A stretch of 64,000 nt of DNA from Saccharibacillus endophyticus (GCF_013185185.1 NZ_JAAZWE010000005.1:62001-126000); one strand, 5' to 3'. Positions 1 to 9,375 are shown, numbered from the stretch's first letter. Translations and numbers: made by a program. Notes: generated from the letters alone by a model not told the origin.

Positions 1-1247
1 AGCGAAGCGATAACGACCGTCCATGGGCGCTCCGTGACGATGCGGCCGATGCGGCTGTCTTTTTTTCTTTTCTGATGGCTTACGGGCTTGTTTCGGCGCT
101 TCGCGCGCTCTTCTTCCATCTCCGGCGTACGCGGCACGAACGGGAAGAACGAAGCCCGGCCGATAATCGCGAGCATAGCAGGGACAAGCGTCAAACTGGC
201 GATGCCCATGATCAGAATCGCGACGCCGAACGGCACGGCAAACCGGTGATACGCGCCGTATTGCGCCAGCAGTAAAGTAAACAGCGACAACACGACCGTA
301 AGTCCGCTCATGGCGATCGCGCCGGACGAACCGGAGATCGCGTCTTTCAAAGCTTCGCGTTTGCTGGTCGTCTCCGTCAGGCACTGCCGGAACCGGGTGA
401 TCAGGAACAAGCAATAATCCGTGCCCGCCCCGAACAGTAAGACGGTCATGATCGAGATGCCTTGCGCATCCGCCGTGATCCAGCCCCGATCCGCCATCGT
501 GCCTAGAATCGGGCTGATCACCAGATACGCGAAGCCTACGGCTACGATCGGGATAAAAGCAAGAATCGGCGAACGGTAGATGAGCAGGAGGATGACCAGT
601 ACAAGCACGACGGTCGCGATCAACAGCGATACGTCGGCATTTTGGAATAACGCGCCGCCGTCGATCGCGATGCCGACCGGTCCGGTTACGCGGGCGGACA
701 GCTCGCTTGTGCCGGCTGCCGTCTCGAACGGATCGCCGCCCGTAATCGAGACGGCTCTTTCCTTCAACTGCTCGACGCTTTCTTTGAGACCGTCCGTATC
801 CGCGGCTTCATCCAGCGTAATCGGCAGGACGATCGTGCTTCCGTCTTCCGACAACAGGGACTGACGTGCAGGAGCAGGAAGCTGATGCAACGGCAGCACC
901 CCTTCCTGATTCGCCAACGGCTCCGCTTCCAACGATTCCGTCAAAGCCGCCAACTGATTCAAATCTTCGGCGCTCAACCCTCCGCTGCGATTCCATACCA
1001 ACAACGCAGGCTGTCCTCCGTCTCCGGGGAATTCGCGCTCCGCGACCTGCGCGGCCTGAACGGACGGATAGGCGTCGCTCAAGTCGGCAGCAGCGTTATC
1101 CTCGCGTTCGTTAATCCCGGGCCACATTACATTTAACAGAATGGCTGCCGCAATCCAAATGCCCACGACCACCCAACGTCCGATCGGTCCGGACAAGGCG
1201 CCGGAGGCTCCTTTTCTTTCTCTGCTAGTTCTCTCTTGGTTCGACAT
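1..1247 (-). CDS. MMPL-family (RND-type) membrane transporter, 3' part cut by window edge
   Basis: The frame opens with ATG at 1247 (MSNQERTSRERK) and is still open at base 1, giving about 415 N-terminal residues; the longest families of this type exceed 700. Seen: an N-terminal membrane helix (VVVGIWIAAAILL), a large extracytoplasmic loop of about 170 residues, then a block of hydrophobic helices containing LLFGAGTDYCLFLITRFR, the signature of MMPL proteins (B. subtilis YdfJ/YdgH type). Such proteins use the proton gradient to export lipids or hydrophobic compounds; the substrate here is unknown. The upstream region carries two operator-like repeats, so it is probably under a TetR-type repressor that is not in the window. 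No strong ribosome site is obvious, so a nearby start is possible. Confidence 0.85.
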   Translation of the reverse strand, partial: MSNQERTSRERKGASGALSGPIGRWVVVGIWIAAAILLNVMWPGINEREDNAAADLSDAYPSVQAAQVAEREFPGDGGQPALLVWNRSGGLSAEDLNQLAALTESLEAEPLANQEGVLPLHQLPAPARQSLLSEDGSTIVLPITLDEAADTDGLKESVEQLKERAVSITGGDPFETAAGTSELSARVTGPVGIAIDGGALFQNADVSLLIATVVLVLVILLLIYRSPILAFIPIVAVGFAYLVISPILGTMADRGWITADAQGISIMTVLLFGAGTDYCLFLITRFRQCLTETTSKREALKDAISGSSGAIAMSGLTVVLSLFTLLLAQYGAYHRFAVPFGVAILIMGIASLTLVPAMLAIIGRASFFPFVPRTPEMEEERAKRRNKPVSHQKRKKDSRIGRIVTERPWTVVIAS

Positions 1248-1322
1248 TCTAGGTCTTCCTTCTCTCTGTGATCAAATTTCCCCGCTGCGAAAAGTTCCCC
1301 CGAAATTTTGCGCCGCTCCCTG

Positions 1323-1363
1323 TGACTCACGGGTCATTGAACAACATTATGACTCACGGGTCA
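1323..1363. promoter_or_regulatory. Two copies of a 14-bp imperfect palindrome upstream of the MMPL gene
   Basis: TGACTCACGGGTCA occurs at 1323-1336 and again at 1350-1363, 27 bp apart start to start. Each copy has perfect TGAC/GTCA half-sites around a 6-bp centre. Placement 75-120 bp upstream of the transporter start fits a repressor operator; TetR-family repressors commonly control MMPL pumps. The regulator itself is inferred, not seen. Confidence 0.6.
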
Positions 1364-1470
1364 TTTTTGGTCAATCCCTTATTTTAAAAACAGCAAGGTA
1401 CTAAACAGCCGACACGACAGACGAATGGCTTCGCTTGCCGGCTGGTAAAATCCAACGTATTCGAGAAAAC

Positions 1471-2421
1471 TCAACCTCCGGAAGGCATGGCGTCTATTCC
1501 GGCGTCTTCGTCTTCGATCCCGTTCGTGTCTGCATTCGGTCCATAGAAAAAGCGGAGCTTCGAAGGCACTACGGAAATTTCCGCGGGCGTTTGGAGATAG
1601 ATTTCGCCGTCGCTGTCGATGCCTTTGGGTTCGTCCGTATCGATCCGAAGCGAAGGCGTCCGAATGTATTCGATGATGCCGCCGCTCTCCCGATAATCGG
1701 TCAGGTCGCCGCCGTTGATGACCTGCCAGGCCAGCGATAAACCGGCTTCGCGCACGATCAAAACATCCAGCAGTCCGTCCTGGACCCCTTCTCCGGCGAA
1801 AGGCAGTTTGGCCGTACCCAACGAGCGGCCGTTGGCGACAAGAATCATCACGGCTTCGCTGTCGATAACGCCTTCTTCATGAGTAAGCCGGAATCGGAAA
1901 GGTTCAGCCTGACGCAGCGTTCGAAGCGTACTCAGAAAGTAGCTCAACTTGCCCATTCGTTCTTTTTGGTCCGAATCGATATTTTCCGACGTATCCGTAA
2001 TCAGCCCGATGCCCACGAAATTGGTAAAAATCCGACCGTTCACCTTCCCGACATCCGTATCGCGCACGCGCCCGGCCAATATTTCCTCCGCAGCACGCCC
2101 CACCTGCATCGGCAATCCCAGCGTCCGCGCAAAATCGTTGCAGGTACCGCCCGGCAAAATGGCGATTTCGGGCGGCCCGGCAGCTTCGGCGGCGCCGTTT
2201 ATGCACTCGTGCACGGTTCCGTCTCCGCCGAGCACAAGCAGCAAATCGTGATCGCTGCCGCGATCCCGGCATATTTTCTCGCCGTCGCCGGGTTCCGTCG
2301 TCTGCACAAGCGTCAGCTCGCCCACTTCGCCGGCCAATGCCGCAACGACTTCGCCGAGCTGACCGGCCTTTTCCTTACCCGCTTTGCGGTTATAAACCAA
2401 CATTGCTCTTCCCCAACGCAT
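1471..2421 (-). CDS. YegS/DagK-family lipid kinase (diacylglycerol kinase catalytic domain)
   Basis: A 316-residue protein. The N-terminal catalytic region has VYNRKAGKEKAG at the start and the nucleotide-binding motif VLGGDGTVHECINGA at about 84-98, followed by ILPGGTCNDFARTLGLP, all hallmarks of the DAGKc fold (DgkB/YegS/BmrU). Family members phosphorylate diacylglycerol or related lipids using ATP, recycling lipid released during lipoteichoic acid synthesis; an LTA synthase is encoded at 13.8 kb. ATG at 2421 has GGGGG upstream; an in-frame ATG at 2403 (MLVYNRKAG) also follows GGGGAAG and may be the real start. It is transcribed alone on the minus strand. The exact lipid substrate cannot be read from sequence. 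Confidence 0.87.
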   Translation of the reverse strand: MRWGRAMLVYNRKAGKEKAGQLGEVVAALAGEVGELTLVQTTEPGDGEKICRDRGSDHDLLLVLGGDGTVHECINGAAEAAGPPEIAILPGGTCNDFARTLGLPMQVGRAAEEILAGRVRDTDVGKVNGRIFTNFVGIGLITDTSENIDSDQKERMGKLSYFLSTLRTLRQAEPFRFRLTHEEGVIDSEAVMILVANGRSLGTAKLPFAGEGVQDGLLDVLIVREAGLSLAWQVINGGDLTDYRESGGIIEYIRTPSLRIDTDEPKGIDSDGEIYLQTPAEISVVPSKLRFFYGPNADTNGIEDEDAGIDAMPSGG

Positions 2422-2576
2422 ACGCTCATCCCCCGTCCACTTCTTTGCGAACCGGTTAGCCGGTTCCCGTTCTCATTATTACCCACGAGAAGAAGAAGCG
2501 ACGGCAGCAAACTCAAAAGGAATTTCAGTGTCTACTTCTATGTATAACCGTTATGGGATATCGCTGCGCGATGTCA

Positions 2577-4664
2577 CTAATCTGCTCGAACCGCACCGTT
2601 TGGAGCCGTGTTGACTCGCCATGCTCCGGCTTCTACTTCCTCGGGCGGCATGGGACGCCCGTAATAATAACCCTGCATTAAAATACATCCGCGCGAAAGC
2701 AAGAACTCTGCTTGTTCGGCGGTCTCGACGCCTTCGGCTACCACCTCAAGGTCAAGCAGCCTTGCAATGCCGATAATGCCGACAATCAAAGCTTGCTTGG
2801 AAGCCAGATCGCTGCTTTTGACGAAGGATTGATCGATCTTGAGCGTATCAACCGGAATTTCATCCAGTCGTCCCAGCGACGAATGTCCCGTTCCGAAGTC
2901 GTCCATCGACACCTGAACGCCGAGATCGCGCACGCGTTGAAGCTGGGAGAGCGTGATCGCCATGTTTTTCATCGCAATCGATTCGGTAATCTCCAGTTCG
3001 AGCATCGGACCTGGCAGTCCGCTTGAACGCAAGGCTTCGTCGACCATGTCGAATATCGTCATGCTCTCGAAAACGCGGTACGACATATTCACCGAAATGC
3101 ATACCTGAAACTTGCTTTCGTCATGCCAGCGCTTGTTCAATCGGCACACTTCGCCCAGCATCCAGCGGGTCATGGGTACGATCAAACCGGTTTCTTCCGC
3201 GATCGGGATAAACTCGCCCGGCGAGACGACGCCTTTTTCCGGGTGACGCCAGCGCAGAAGAGCCTCGAATCCGGCTTCTTTCCCGCGGCGCGCATCCCAT
3301 TTCGGCTGATACACGATAAAAAACTGTCCGTGTTCGAGCGCGAGTCGGAGGTCTTTTTCAAGCTCCATCTTCCGACTGAGCTGCCCGCCGATTCCGGCAT
3401 TGAAAAATACCGTTTTGTCTTTGCCCGATGCCTTGGCCTGATACAAAGCCGCGTCGGCTGCTTTCAACAGCGCGGCGCGATCCCGTCCGTGAATCGGGAA
3501 CAAGCTGATACCCGCGCTCGCCGTGACGTATAACTCGTTGCCTTCGATCATATACGGACGGCTGATCTCCTCCAACATGCGGGTGACCTTCTCCAGCAGC
3601 AGATGAGGATCTTTTTCCGCGCCGACCAGCAAAAATTCATCGCCGTCCATGCGGAACAGCGCTTCTCGCTCGTGGATACGCGTACGGATGCGCTGCGCCG
3701 CATGTGCCAAAAGCAGATCGCCAAGATCGCGGCCAAGCGTATCGTTGATGACCTTAAAGCGGTCCAGATTAATGAGCACCATCGAACCCAGTCGTTCCTC
3801 GGCCAATCTGCGTTCGGCTTCTTCGGCAAGGGCATAGCGGTTGCGAAGGCCCGTCAGCGGATCAAGGAAGGCAATTTGCTTGAGCTTTCGGCGTTCAAAC
3901 ACCATGAAAATCCAGGTGATCGCCAGAATGATCGAGATCAACGCGGATGCTCCGGCGATAAAATAGGGCGAAGGCACGCCGGTGTAACCCAGCACGGCGG
4001 CCGCGGAATGCAAGCCGTCAATGCGCAGCGACCCCAGAACCGTATACTGCATGGCGAAAATTCCCGTACCCAGAATCAATGACGCTACGGGCTTGGATAA
4101 GCTAAATCCGGTTGAACGGTGAAAATTCCCTAATACGTATAAAGCAAAATAACAAGCAATAAACAAGATCGCCACAGAGAAAATGCCGACAACCGTGTCG
4201 ATATCCACGACCCATTCGGGCCGGAGGGCAAACAAACCGAGCGCGGACATCAACGTAACGCCTACACCGAAGACTGCGCCTGCAATCCGGCTTGTTAGCG
4301 GCTTCTGTTTGGCGAACAACGAAAACATTATGTATGCGGATAAACTCACTATCGCGATCGCCGCAATAACGACGGACGGCTTATGGTGCAGCGAAATACG
4401 ATGATGATACGAGAGCAGACTCATAACATGGACCAACCAGGTTCCCGTTCCGAGAACCAAAGCTGCGACAGCCGGATATAGTCGCTTCGACCTTTTGCCC
4501 GATCGGCTGTTTGCCGTAGCCAAACCGAGGCCTAAATAGGCGGAGAGCAGGGCGACCGAAAGCGACAGAACGACAAGCATGCCGTTCCAATTCTCCGTTA
4601 AACCTGTGAAAAGGACAGAGATCATAAATCGGTACCCACTTTGCGTTATGATATTTTTATTCAA
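2577..4664 (-). CDS. MHYT-like membrane sensor with GGDEF and EAL domains, probable c-di-GMP phosphodiesterase
   Basis: Up to 695 residues from a TTG at 4664; an ATG at 4625 (MISVLFTGL) gives 682. Seven hydrophobic segments in the first 255 residues include GTGTWLVHVMSL and GTGIFAMQYTVL, resembling the metal-binding MHYT repeats but with the M-H-Y-T core partly altered. The GGDEF domain (about 275-430) reads RMDGDEF, so the first glycine is Asp and cyclase activity is doubtful. The EAL domain (about 450-680) keeps EALLRW, SVNMS, LEITES, MDDFGTG, DTLKIDQSFV and AEGVET, the expected metal and catalytic residues, so c-di-GMP hydrolysis is likely. The combination matches the MHYT-GGDEF-EAL class known in Bacillus. 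It stands alone with its own promoter. Confidence 0.9.
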   Translation of the reverse strand: MNKNIITQSGYRFMISVLFTGLTENWNGMLVVLSLSVALLSAYLGLGLATANSRSGKRSKRLYPAVAALVLGTGTWLVHVMSLLSYHHRISLHHKPSVVIAAIAIVSLSAYIMFSLFAKQKPLTSRIAGAVFGVGVTLMSALGLFALRPEWVVDIDTVVGIFSVAILFIACYFALYVLGNFHRSTGFSLSKPVASLILGTGIFAMQYTVLGSLRIDGLHSAAAVLGYTGVPSPYFIAGASALISIILAITWIFMVFERRKLKQIAFLDPLTGLRNRYALAEEAERRLAEERLGSMVLINLDRFKVINDTLGRDLGDLLLAHAAQRIRTRIHEREALFRMDGDEFLLVGAEKDPHLLLEKVTRMLEEISRPYMIEGNELYVTASAGISLFPIHGRDRAALLKAADAALYQAKASGKDKTVFFNAGIGGQLSRKMELEKDLRLALEHGQFFIVYQPKWDARRGKEAGFEALLRWRHPEKGVVSPGEFIPIAEETGLIVPMTRWMLGEVCRLNKRWHDESKFQVCISVNMSYRVFESMTIFDMVDEALRSSGLPGPMLELEITESIAMKNMAITLSQLQRVRDLGVQVSMDDFGTGHSSLGRLDEIPVDTLKIDQSFVKSSDLASKQALIVGIIGIARLLDLEVVAEGVETAEQAEFLLSRGCILMQGYYYGRPMPPEEVEAGAWRVNTAPNGAVRAD

Positions 4665-4699
4665 ATGCTCTTGCTTGAGGCAAGTAAAACCTTTTCTTA

Positions 4700-4705
4700 A
4701 TTATA
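4700..4705 (-). promoter_or_regulatory. Likely -10 box for the GGDEF/EAL gene
   Basis: Perfect TATAAT on the minus strand in an AT-rich stretch about 36 bp upstream of the TTG start and 75 bp upstream of the ATG alternative. The -35 is weak (TGGATT at 17 bp). Confidence 0.45.
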
Positions 4706-4767
4706 TCGAATAAATATGCGAAATCCATTAGGAGAGTGAAAAAAAACCGGCACGGGGTGGCCGGGGC

Positions 4768-4962
4768 ATTTTCATGCTTGGAAAGTCCTATTCGTAAAAG
4801 AAGCGGGGGCTGCGGGGGAAATTCGTTCAAGCCGCTGTCTCACCCGGAAAGCTGATAGAAGGATTCGAGGAAGAGGCTTTCCGGGTTCAAAGGCGTCTTT
4901 CACTGAATTTCCCCCTCCGCCGTCTTCGCTTCGATTACGGGCAGGACTTTCGGGCATGAAAA
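4768..4962 (+). repeat. Intergenic hairpin element A (type I)
   Basis: Outer arms TTTTCATGC/GCATGAAAA and GAAAGTCCT/AGGACTTTC bound the element. Inside are P1 GGGGGAAATTC/GAATTTCCCCC, internal loop GTTC opposite TCACT, P2 AAGCCGC/GCGTCTT with one mismatch, internal loop TGTCTC opposite TCAAAG, and P3 ACCCGGAAAGC/GCTTTCCGGGT. It lies between the 3' end of the ABC exporter operon and the start of the GGDEF/EAL gene, just beyond a terminator. It shares both loops exactly with elements B and C although its stems differ. Confidence 0.8.
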
Positions 4963-4992
4963 AGAACCGGCAGAGTGTGCCGGTTCTTTTTT
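4961..4992. terminator. Bidirectional Rho-independent terminator after the ABC exporter operon
   Basis: Stem AAGAACCGGCA/TGCCGGTTCTT with a 5-nt loop, A-run on one side and T6 on the other. It serves the minus-strand operon ending at 5076. Confidence 0.85.
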
Positions 4993-5075
4993 GGGGGAGG
5001 TTAGGAACCGAGCGCTTGTTGCATGCGCGTTCGGCTCAACCTCCGGTTTGAACGTGCTAAGTTCAAGGGATCAAA

Positions 5076-6947
5076 TTAAACGGCTTCTTCGGAGAATTGG
5101 CTGTTGTAGAGGTCGGCGTAGAAGCCGCCGGCTTCAAGCAGTTCGTCGTGGGTGCCTTGTTCGATCACTTCGCCGTGGTTCATGACGAGGATCAGGTCGG
5201 CGCCTTTGATCGTGGACAGGCGGTGGGCGATGACGAAGCTTGTGCGGTCCTGCATCAGTTCGCCCATGGCTTGTTGGATAAAGATTTCGGTCCGCGTATC
5301 GACGCTGCTTGTCGCTTCGTCGAGGATCAGGATGCGCGGATCGGCCAGTACGGCGCGGGCAATGGTCAGAAGCTGCTTTTGACCTTGCGAGATGTTGGAC
5401 GCGTCTTCGTTCAGTACGGTGTCATAGCCTTCGGGCAGCGTGCGGATAAAGTGGTCGGCGCGGGCCGCTTCGGCGGCGCGCACGATCTCTTCCTCGGTCG
5501 CGCCTTCGCGTCCGTAGGCAATGTTTTCGCGAATCGTTCCGCCGAACAACCAGGTATCTTGCAGAACCATGCCGAACAGGCCGCGTAAGCGGTCGCGGTC
5601 GATTTCGCGCGTATCCACGCCGTCGATCCGGATCGTGCCGTCGTTGATTTCGTAGAAACGCATCAACAGGTTGATCAGCGTCGTTTTACCCGCTCCGGTC
5701 GGGCCTACGATCGCGACGGTCTGACCCGGAGCCACGTCGATGCTCATGTCTTTGATCAGCGGTTTTTCTTCCGAATAACCGAAGCGGACATGTTCGAACG
5801 CTACGGCGCCGTTACCGGACAAATGACGTTCCAGTTTGCGGTCCGGCGACTGTTCTTCTTCATCCAGAATTTCGAATACGCGTTCCGCCGAAGCGATCGC
5901 CGACTGGATCACGTTCGCGATATTCGCGGTTTGCGTGATCGGTTGGGAGAATTGGCGGGCATATTGAATGAAAGCCAGAATGTCGCCGATGCTGATCCGG
6001 CCGTTGGTCGCGAAGATACCGCCGACCACGCAGATCAGGACATAGCCGATATTGCCGATAAACGACATGAGCGGCATGATCAATCCGGAGATATATTGGG
6101 CTTTCCAGCCCGACTCGTACAGCTCTTTGTTGTGAGTCTCGAATTTCTTCTGCGAGTCGTCCTCGCGTCCGTAAGCCTTGATGACGCGGTGGCCGTTGTA
6201 CATTTCTTCGACGTGTCCGTTCAGGTCGCCGAGGGAACGCTGCTGACCCGCGAAATGCTTCTGGGAACGCTTGGCGACCATAATGACGACGATCAGACTG
6301 AGCGGAATCGTCAGCACCGTAATCAGGGTCATGATCGGACTGATCGTCAGCATCATGATGATCACCCCGATAATGGTCACGAGCGAGGTGATAATCTGGG
6401 TCAAGCTTTGCTGCAAGGTGTTGCTGATATTGTCCATATCGTTGGTGACGCGGCTCAGTACGTCGCCGTACGGATGGTTGTCGTAATACTTCAGCGGCAG
6501 GCGGTCGAGCTTTTCTTTGACTTCTTTACGCAGACCGTACGAGGTACGCTGCGCGACGCCCGCCATGACGAACTGTTGAATATAGCCGAACAATGCGCTG
6601 GCGACATACAGCCCGGCCAGGATCATGACGATCTGCCAGATATACTCGAAGTCGACGGAGGCTCCCGGAATGCCCTGCATTTTGGCGATGACGCCTTCGC
6701 TGAGCCTTGTCACGGCTTTCGCCATGACTTTCGGACCCAAAATATTGAAGACCGTGCTCAAGATCGCCGTAATCAGAACAACGAGCAGATGATATTTATA
6801 AGGAGCCAGATAGCCCGCAAGACGCTTGAACGTGGCTTTGAAATTTTTCGCTTTGACGACCGGCATGCCCATTCCGCCGGGACCGCCCGGTCCGGGGCCC
6901 ATACCCGGTCCTTTGCGTGGGGCAGCATTGCGTTTTTGTTCACTCAT
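5076..6947 (-). CDS. ABC exporter half-transporter (membrane domain fused to ATPase), subunit 2
   Basis: 623 residues. A Gly/Pro/Met-rich cytoplasmic start (MGPGPGGPGGMGM) precedes a six-helix type IV exporter domain (about 35-345) and a nucleotide-binding domain with Walker A GPTGAGKT, Q-loop LQDTW, signature NISQGQKQ (the usual LSGGQ is altered), Walker B ILILDEATS and H-loop AHRLS. The canonical SSVD D-loop follows. It overlaps the upstream partner by 8 bp, so the two probably form a heterodimer of the YfiB/YfiC or BmrCD kind exporting drugs or lipids. It is the last gene of a MarR-ABC-ABC operon. Substrate unknown. Confidence 0.93.
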   Translation of the reverse strand: MSEQKRNAAPRKGPGMGPGPGGPGGMGMPVVKAKNFKATFKRLAGYLAPYKYHLLVVLITAILSTVFNILGPKVMAKAVTRLSEGVIAKMQGIPGASVDFEYIWQIVMILAGLYVASALFGYIQQFVMAGVAQRTSYGLRKEVKEKLDRLPLKYYDNHPYGDVLSRVTNDMDNISNTLQQSLTQIITSLVTIIGVIIMMLTISPIMTLITVLTIPLSLIVVIMVAKRSQKHFAGQQRSLGDLNGHVEEMYNGHRVIKAYGREDDSQKKFETHNKELYESGWKAQYISGLIMPLMSFIGNIGYVLICVVGGIFATNGRISIGDILAFIQYARQFSQPITQTANIANVIQSAIASAERVFEILDEEEQSPDRKLERHLSGNGAVAFEHVRFGYSEEKPLIKDMSIDVAPGQTVAIVGPTGAGKTTLINLLMRFYEINDGTIRIDGVDTREIDRDRLRGLFGMVLQDTWLFGGTIRENIAYGREGATEEEIVRAAEAARADHFIRTLPEGYDTVLNEDASNISQGQKQLLTIARAVLADPRILILDEATSSVDTRTEIFIQQAMGELMQDRTSFVIAHRLSTIKGADLILVMNHGEVIEQGTHDELLEAGGFYADLYNSQFSEEAV

Positions 6948-8691
6948 GTACGTTTCCTCCTACCTGTGCGCCCAGCTCTTCTTCGGACAGCTGCGACGAC
7001 ACGATTTCGCGGTAGACTTCGCTGGTACGCATCAGCTCGTTATGGGTGCCCATACCCGCGATGCGCCCCTGGTCAAGCACGATGATCCGGTCCGCATCCA
7101 TGACGGTGCTGACCCGCTGCGCAACCATCAGAACCGTGGCATCATTGATTTCCGTCTTCAGCGCGGCGCGCAGTTTGGCGTCGGTCTTGAAGTCGAGCGC
7201 GGAGAAGCTGTCGTCGAAAATATAAATTTCCGGACGACGAACAAGCGCGCGCGCAATGGATAACCGCTGCTTTTGACCGCCGGACAGGTTGGACCCGCCT
7301 TGCGATACCGGAGCGCCGTAGCCTTCTTCCAGGCCGTCGATGAATTCCGCGGCTTGGGCGATCCGAGCCGCTTCCCGAACTTCCTCGTCGGTCGCGTCTT
7401 CTTTGCCGTAACGGATATTTTCTTCCACGCTGCCCGTGAACAACAGCGCTTTTTGCGGCACATAGCCAACTTTCTGCCTTAACGCTTCCTGCGGAAGCTC
7501 CCGGATATCGGCGCCGTCTACGAGGATGCTGCCTGACGAAACATCATAGAAACGGGGAATCAGGTTCACCAACGTCGACTTCCCTGACCCGGTTCCGCCG
7601 ATCAATGCCGTCACTTCGCCCGGTCTTGCTTCGAACGAAATATGCTCGATAGCCGGGGCTTCCGCGCCTTCGTAACTGAACGACACGTCTCGGAACTCCA
7701 GATGCCCGCGTTCCGAGACGGATTTAGGCGAACGGGAGTCTTTGATATCGGGAACGGCGTCCAGCACTTCGTTGATCCGTCCTGCCGATACCGATGCGCG
7801 CGGCACCATGACGAAGATGATCGATACCATGATCAGCGAGAACAGGATTTGCATCGCGTATTGGATAAAGGCCATCAGGTTGCCGAGTTCCATCTCCCCG
7901 GCGTCGATCCGGTGGCTTCCGTACCAAATGATCGCGATCGTCGAGAAGTTCAGGATCAGCATCATGGCCGGCATCATCGCCGCCATCAGCTTGTTGACCT
8001 TGATCGCCGTCTCCATCAAGTCGGCACTCGACGCGTCGAAGCGTTTGCGCTCGCTGTCTTCGCGGCCGAAAGCCCGTATAACCCGGATGCCCGTCAAATT
8101 TTCGCGCAGGACGAGGTTGAGCTTGTCGATCTTTTTCTGCATGGCTTTGAACAGCGGCAGCGCGCTTCGGCCGAGCACCAAGATCAGCAAAGCCAATACC
8201 GGAATGACGACCACCAGCACCAACGACAGCTTCGCGTCTTTGGATACCGCCATAATGATGCCGCCGATCATCATCATGGGAGCCATCGCCATCATGCGGA
8301 GCAGCATGATCAGAACCTGCTGAACCTGCGTGATATCGTTGGTCGTCCGCGTGATGAGCGACGCCGTACCGAATTTATCGAATTCTTTCAACGTAAAACG
8401 TTGGGCGTGCGAGAACACCCGGCTGCGCAAATCGCGGCCGAAGCCCATCGAGACTTTGGCGGACAAGTAACTGGCCACGATCGAACACGCCATGCCGACC
8501 AGTGCCACGCCGAGCATCAACCCGCCGATTTGCCAGATGTACGGGATGTCTCCTTTGGCGATGCCGTCATCGACGATATCCGCCATCAGCGTCGGCAGGA
8601 ACAACTCCGTCAACGCTTGAACGAATACGGCCAGCAGGACGAACACGACGCCTACCCGGTAGGGCTTAAGCATGCGAAACAGTTTCATCAT
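6940..8691 (-). CDS. ABC exporter half-transporter (membrane domain fused to ATPase), subunit 1
   Basis: 583 residues. Six membrane helices (about 15-300) carry the exporter coupling region, then the ATPase domain has Walker A GGTGSGKS, signature NLSGGQKQRLS (canonical) and Walker B IYIFDDSFSALD, where the catalytic Glu after the Walker B Asp is replaced by Asp. Heterodimeric bacterial exporters have one consensus and one degenerate ATP site; here the departures are split between the two subunits. The start codon overlaps the stop of the MarR gene by 4 bp (ATGA), indicating translational coupling. Export of toxic compounds is inferred from the MarR context. Confidence 0.93.
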   Translation of the reverse strand: MMKLFRMLKPYRVGVVFVLLAVFVQALTELFLPTLMADIVDDGIAKGDIPYIWQIGGLMLGVALVGMACSIVASYLSAKVSMGFGRDLRSRVFSHAQRFTLKEFDKFGTASLITRTTNDITQVQQVLIMLLRMMAMAPMMMIGGIIMAVSKDAKLSLVLVVVIPVLALLILVLGRSALPLFKAMQKKIDKLNLVLRENLTGIRVIRAFGREDSERKRFDASSADLMETAIKVNKLMAAMMPAMMLILNFSTIAIIWYGSHRIDAGEMELGNLMAFIQYAMQILFSLIMVSIIFVMVPRASVSAGRINEVLDAVPDIKDSRSPKSVSERGHLEFRDVSFSYEGAEAPAIEHISFEARPGEVTALIGGTGSGKSTLVNLIPRFYDVSSGSILVDGADIRELPQEALRQKVGYVPQKALLFTGSVEENIRYGKEDATDEEVREAARIAQAAEFIDGLEEGYGAPVSQGGSNLSGGQKQRLSIARALVRRPEIYIFDDSFSALDFKTDAKLRAALKTEINDATVLMVAQRVSTVMDADRIIVLDQGRIAGMGTHNELMRTSEVYREIVSSQLSEEELGAQVGGNVHE

Positions 8692-9221
8692 AACGGTCTC
8701 TCTCCTTTATCGGACGCCTCTGCGTCCCTTTCTTGGACAAACTCTTCTTTCTCTTCGGCCAGCTCTCGCGCCTGACGTTCGGCAAAGTAATCGTGCGTGC
8801 GCCCGAGCAAATGGATCAGCGTCCGCGTATCGTTTTCCCCGAGATACTCCGCCAGCCCGCCGACCATCGATTCCATTTCCCGGATAAAAGAATCCGTGAC
8901 GCGTACGCCTTCGTCCGTCAACGTGATCCGCACGGCACGCCGATCGGAAGGATCGCTGCCGCGAACGACGAGCCCGTCGGACTCCAATCCTTTGATCAAC
9001 TGGGTCACCGTCGGCGAAGTCACGTCCAAAATCCGGCCCAGCTCCGACACCATGATGCCCGGCTCGCCGTCCTCCACGTGATTGCGAAGCACCATGAGCA
9101 GCATGCCTTCGCTTTGCTTGCGCCCCGCGATCGGACCGGAATGTTTTTTCTTCCCCCCATGACGAAATCGCCGAATCGTAATCAGCAATTCCCGCGCCAA
9201 AGGGCTTATGCGCGATTCCAT
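8688..9221 (-). CDS. MarR-family transcriptional regulator of the ABC exporter operon
   Basis: 177 residues with the MarR winged helix: VSELGRILDVTSPTVTQLIKGLESDGLV is the recognition region, followed by the wing DPSDRRAVRITLT. It starts at ATG 9221 behind GAAGGAAAG and heads an operon with two ABC half-exporters, the arrangement of B. subtilis-type drug efflux loci where the regulator represses itself and the pump until a ligand binds. Two TTAG-N-CTAA palindromes just upstream are the likely binding sites. The C-terminal tail is acidic and longer than in most MarR proteins. Confidence 0.93.
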   Translation of the reverse strand: MESRISPLARELLITIRRFRHGGKKKHSGPIAGRKQSEGMLLMVLRNHVEDGEPGIMVSELGRILDVTSPTVTQLIKGLESDGLVVRGSDPSDRRAVRITLTDEGVRVTDSFIREMESMVGGLAEYLGENDTRTLIHLLGRTHDYFAERQARELAEEKEEFVQERDAEASDKGERPL

Positions 9222-9282
9222 GATGCTTTCCTTCTTCCGTTATCGAATGTCCTTCATTCCATTTTGAGGAAAAAATAAATAT

Positions 9283-9326
9283 TTAGGTCGGCTAATATTT
9301 AGGTATGCAATCTATTAGCTACCTAA
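9283..9326. promoter_or_regulatory. Two TTAG...CTAA palindromes, probable MarR operators
   Basis: TTAGGTCGGCTAA at 9283-9295 and TTAGCTACCTAA at 9315-9326, both with perfect TTAG/CTAA half-sites, plus a third half-site between them. They lie 60-105 bp upstream of the MarR start, where autoregulatory operators usually are. Confidence 0.6.
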
Positions 9327-9375
9327 TTGTATTCCCGTGAACGATGAATGTCAACTTTGACATTTGGAGTGTGGG

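Noticed and set aside
7642..8775. 377-codon plus-strand frame in the ABC exporter region
   Set aside because: It is antisense to two ABC genes with complete motifs and is His/Asp/Arg-rich low complexity, typical of a shadow frame.
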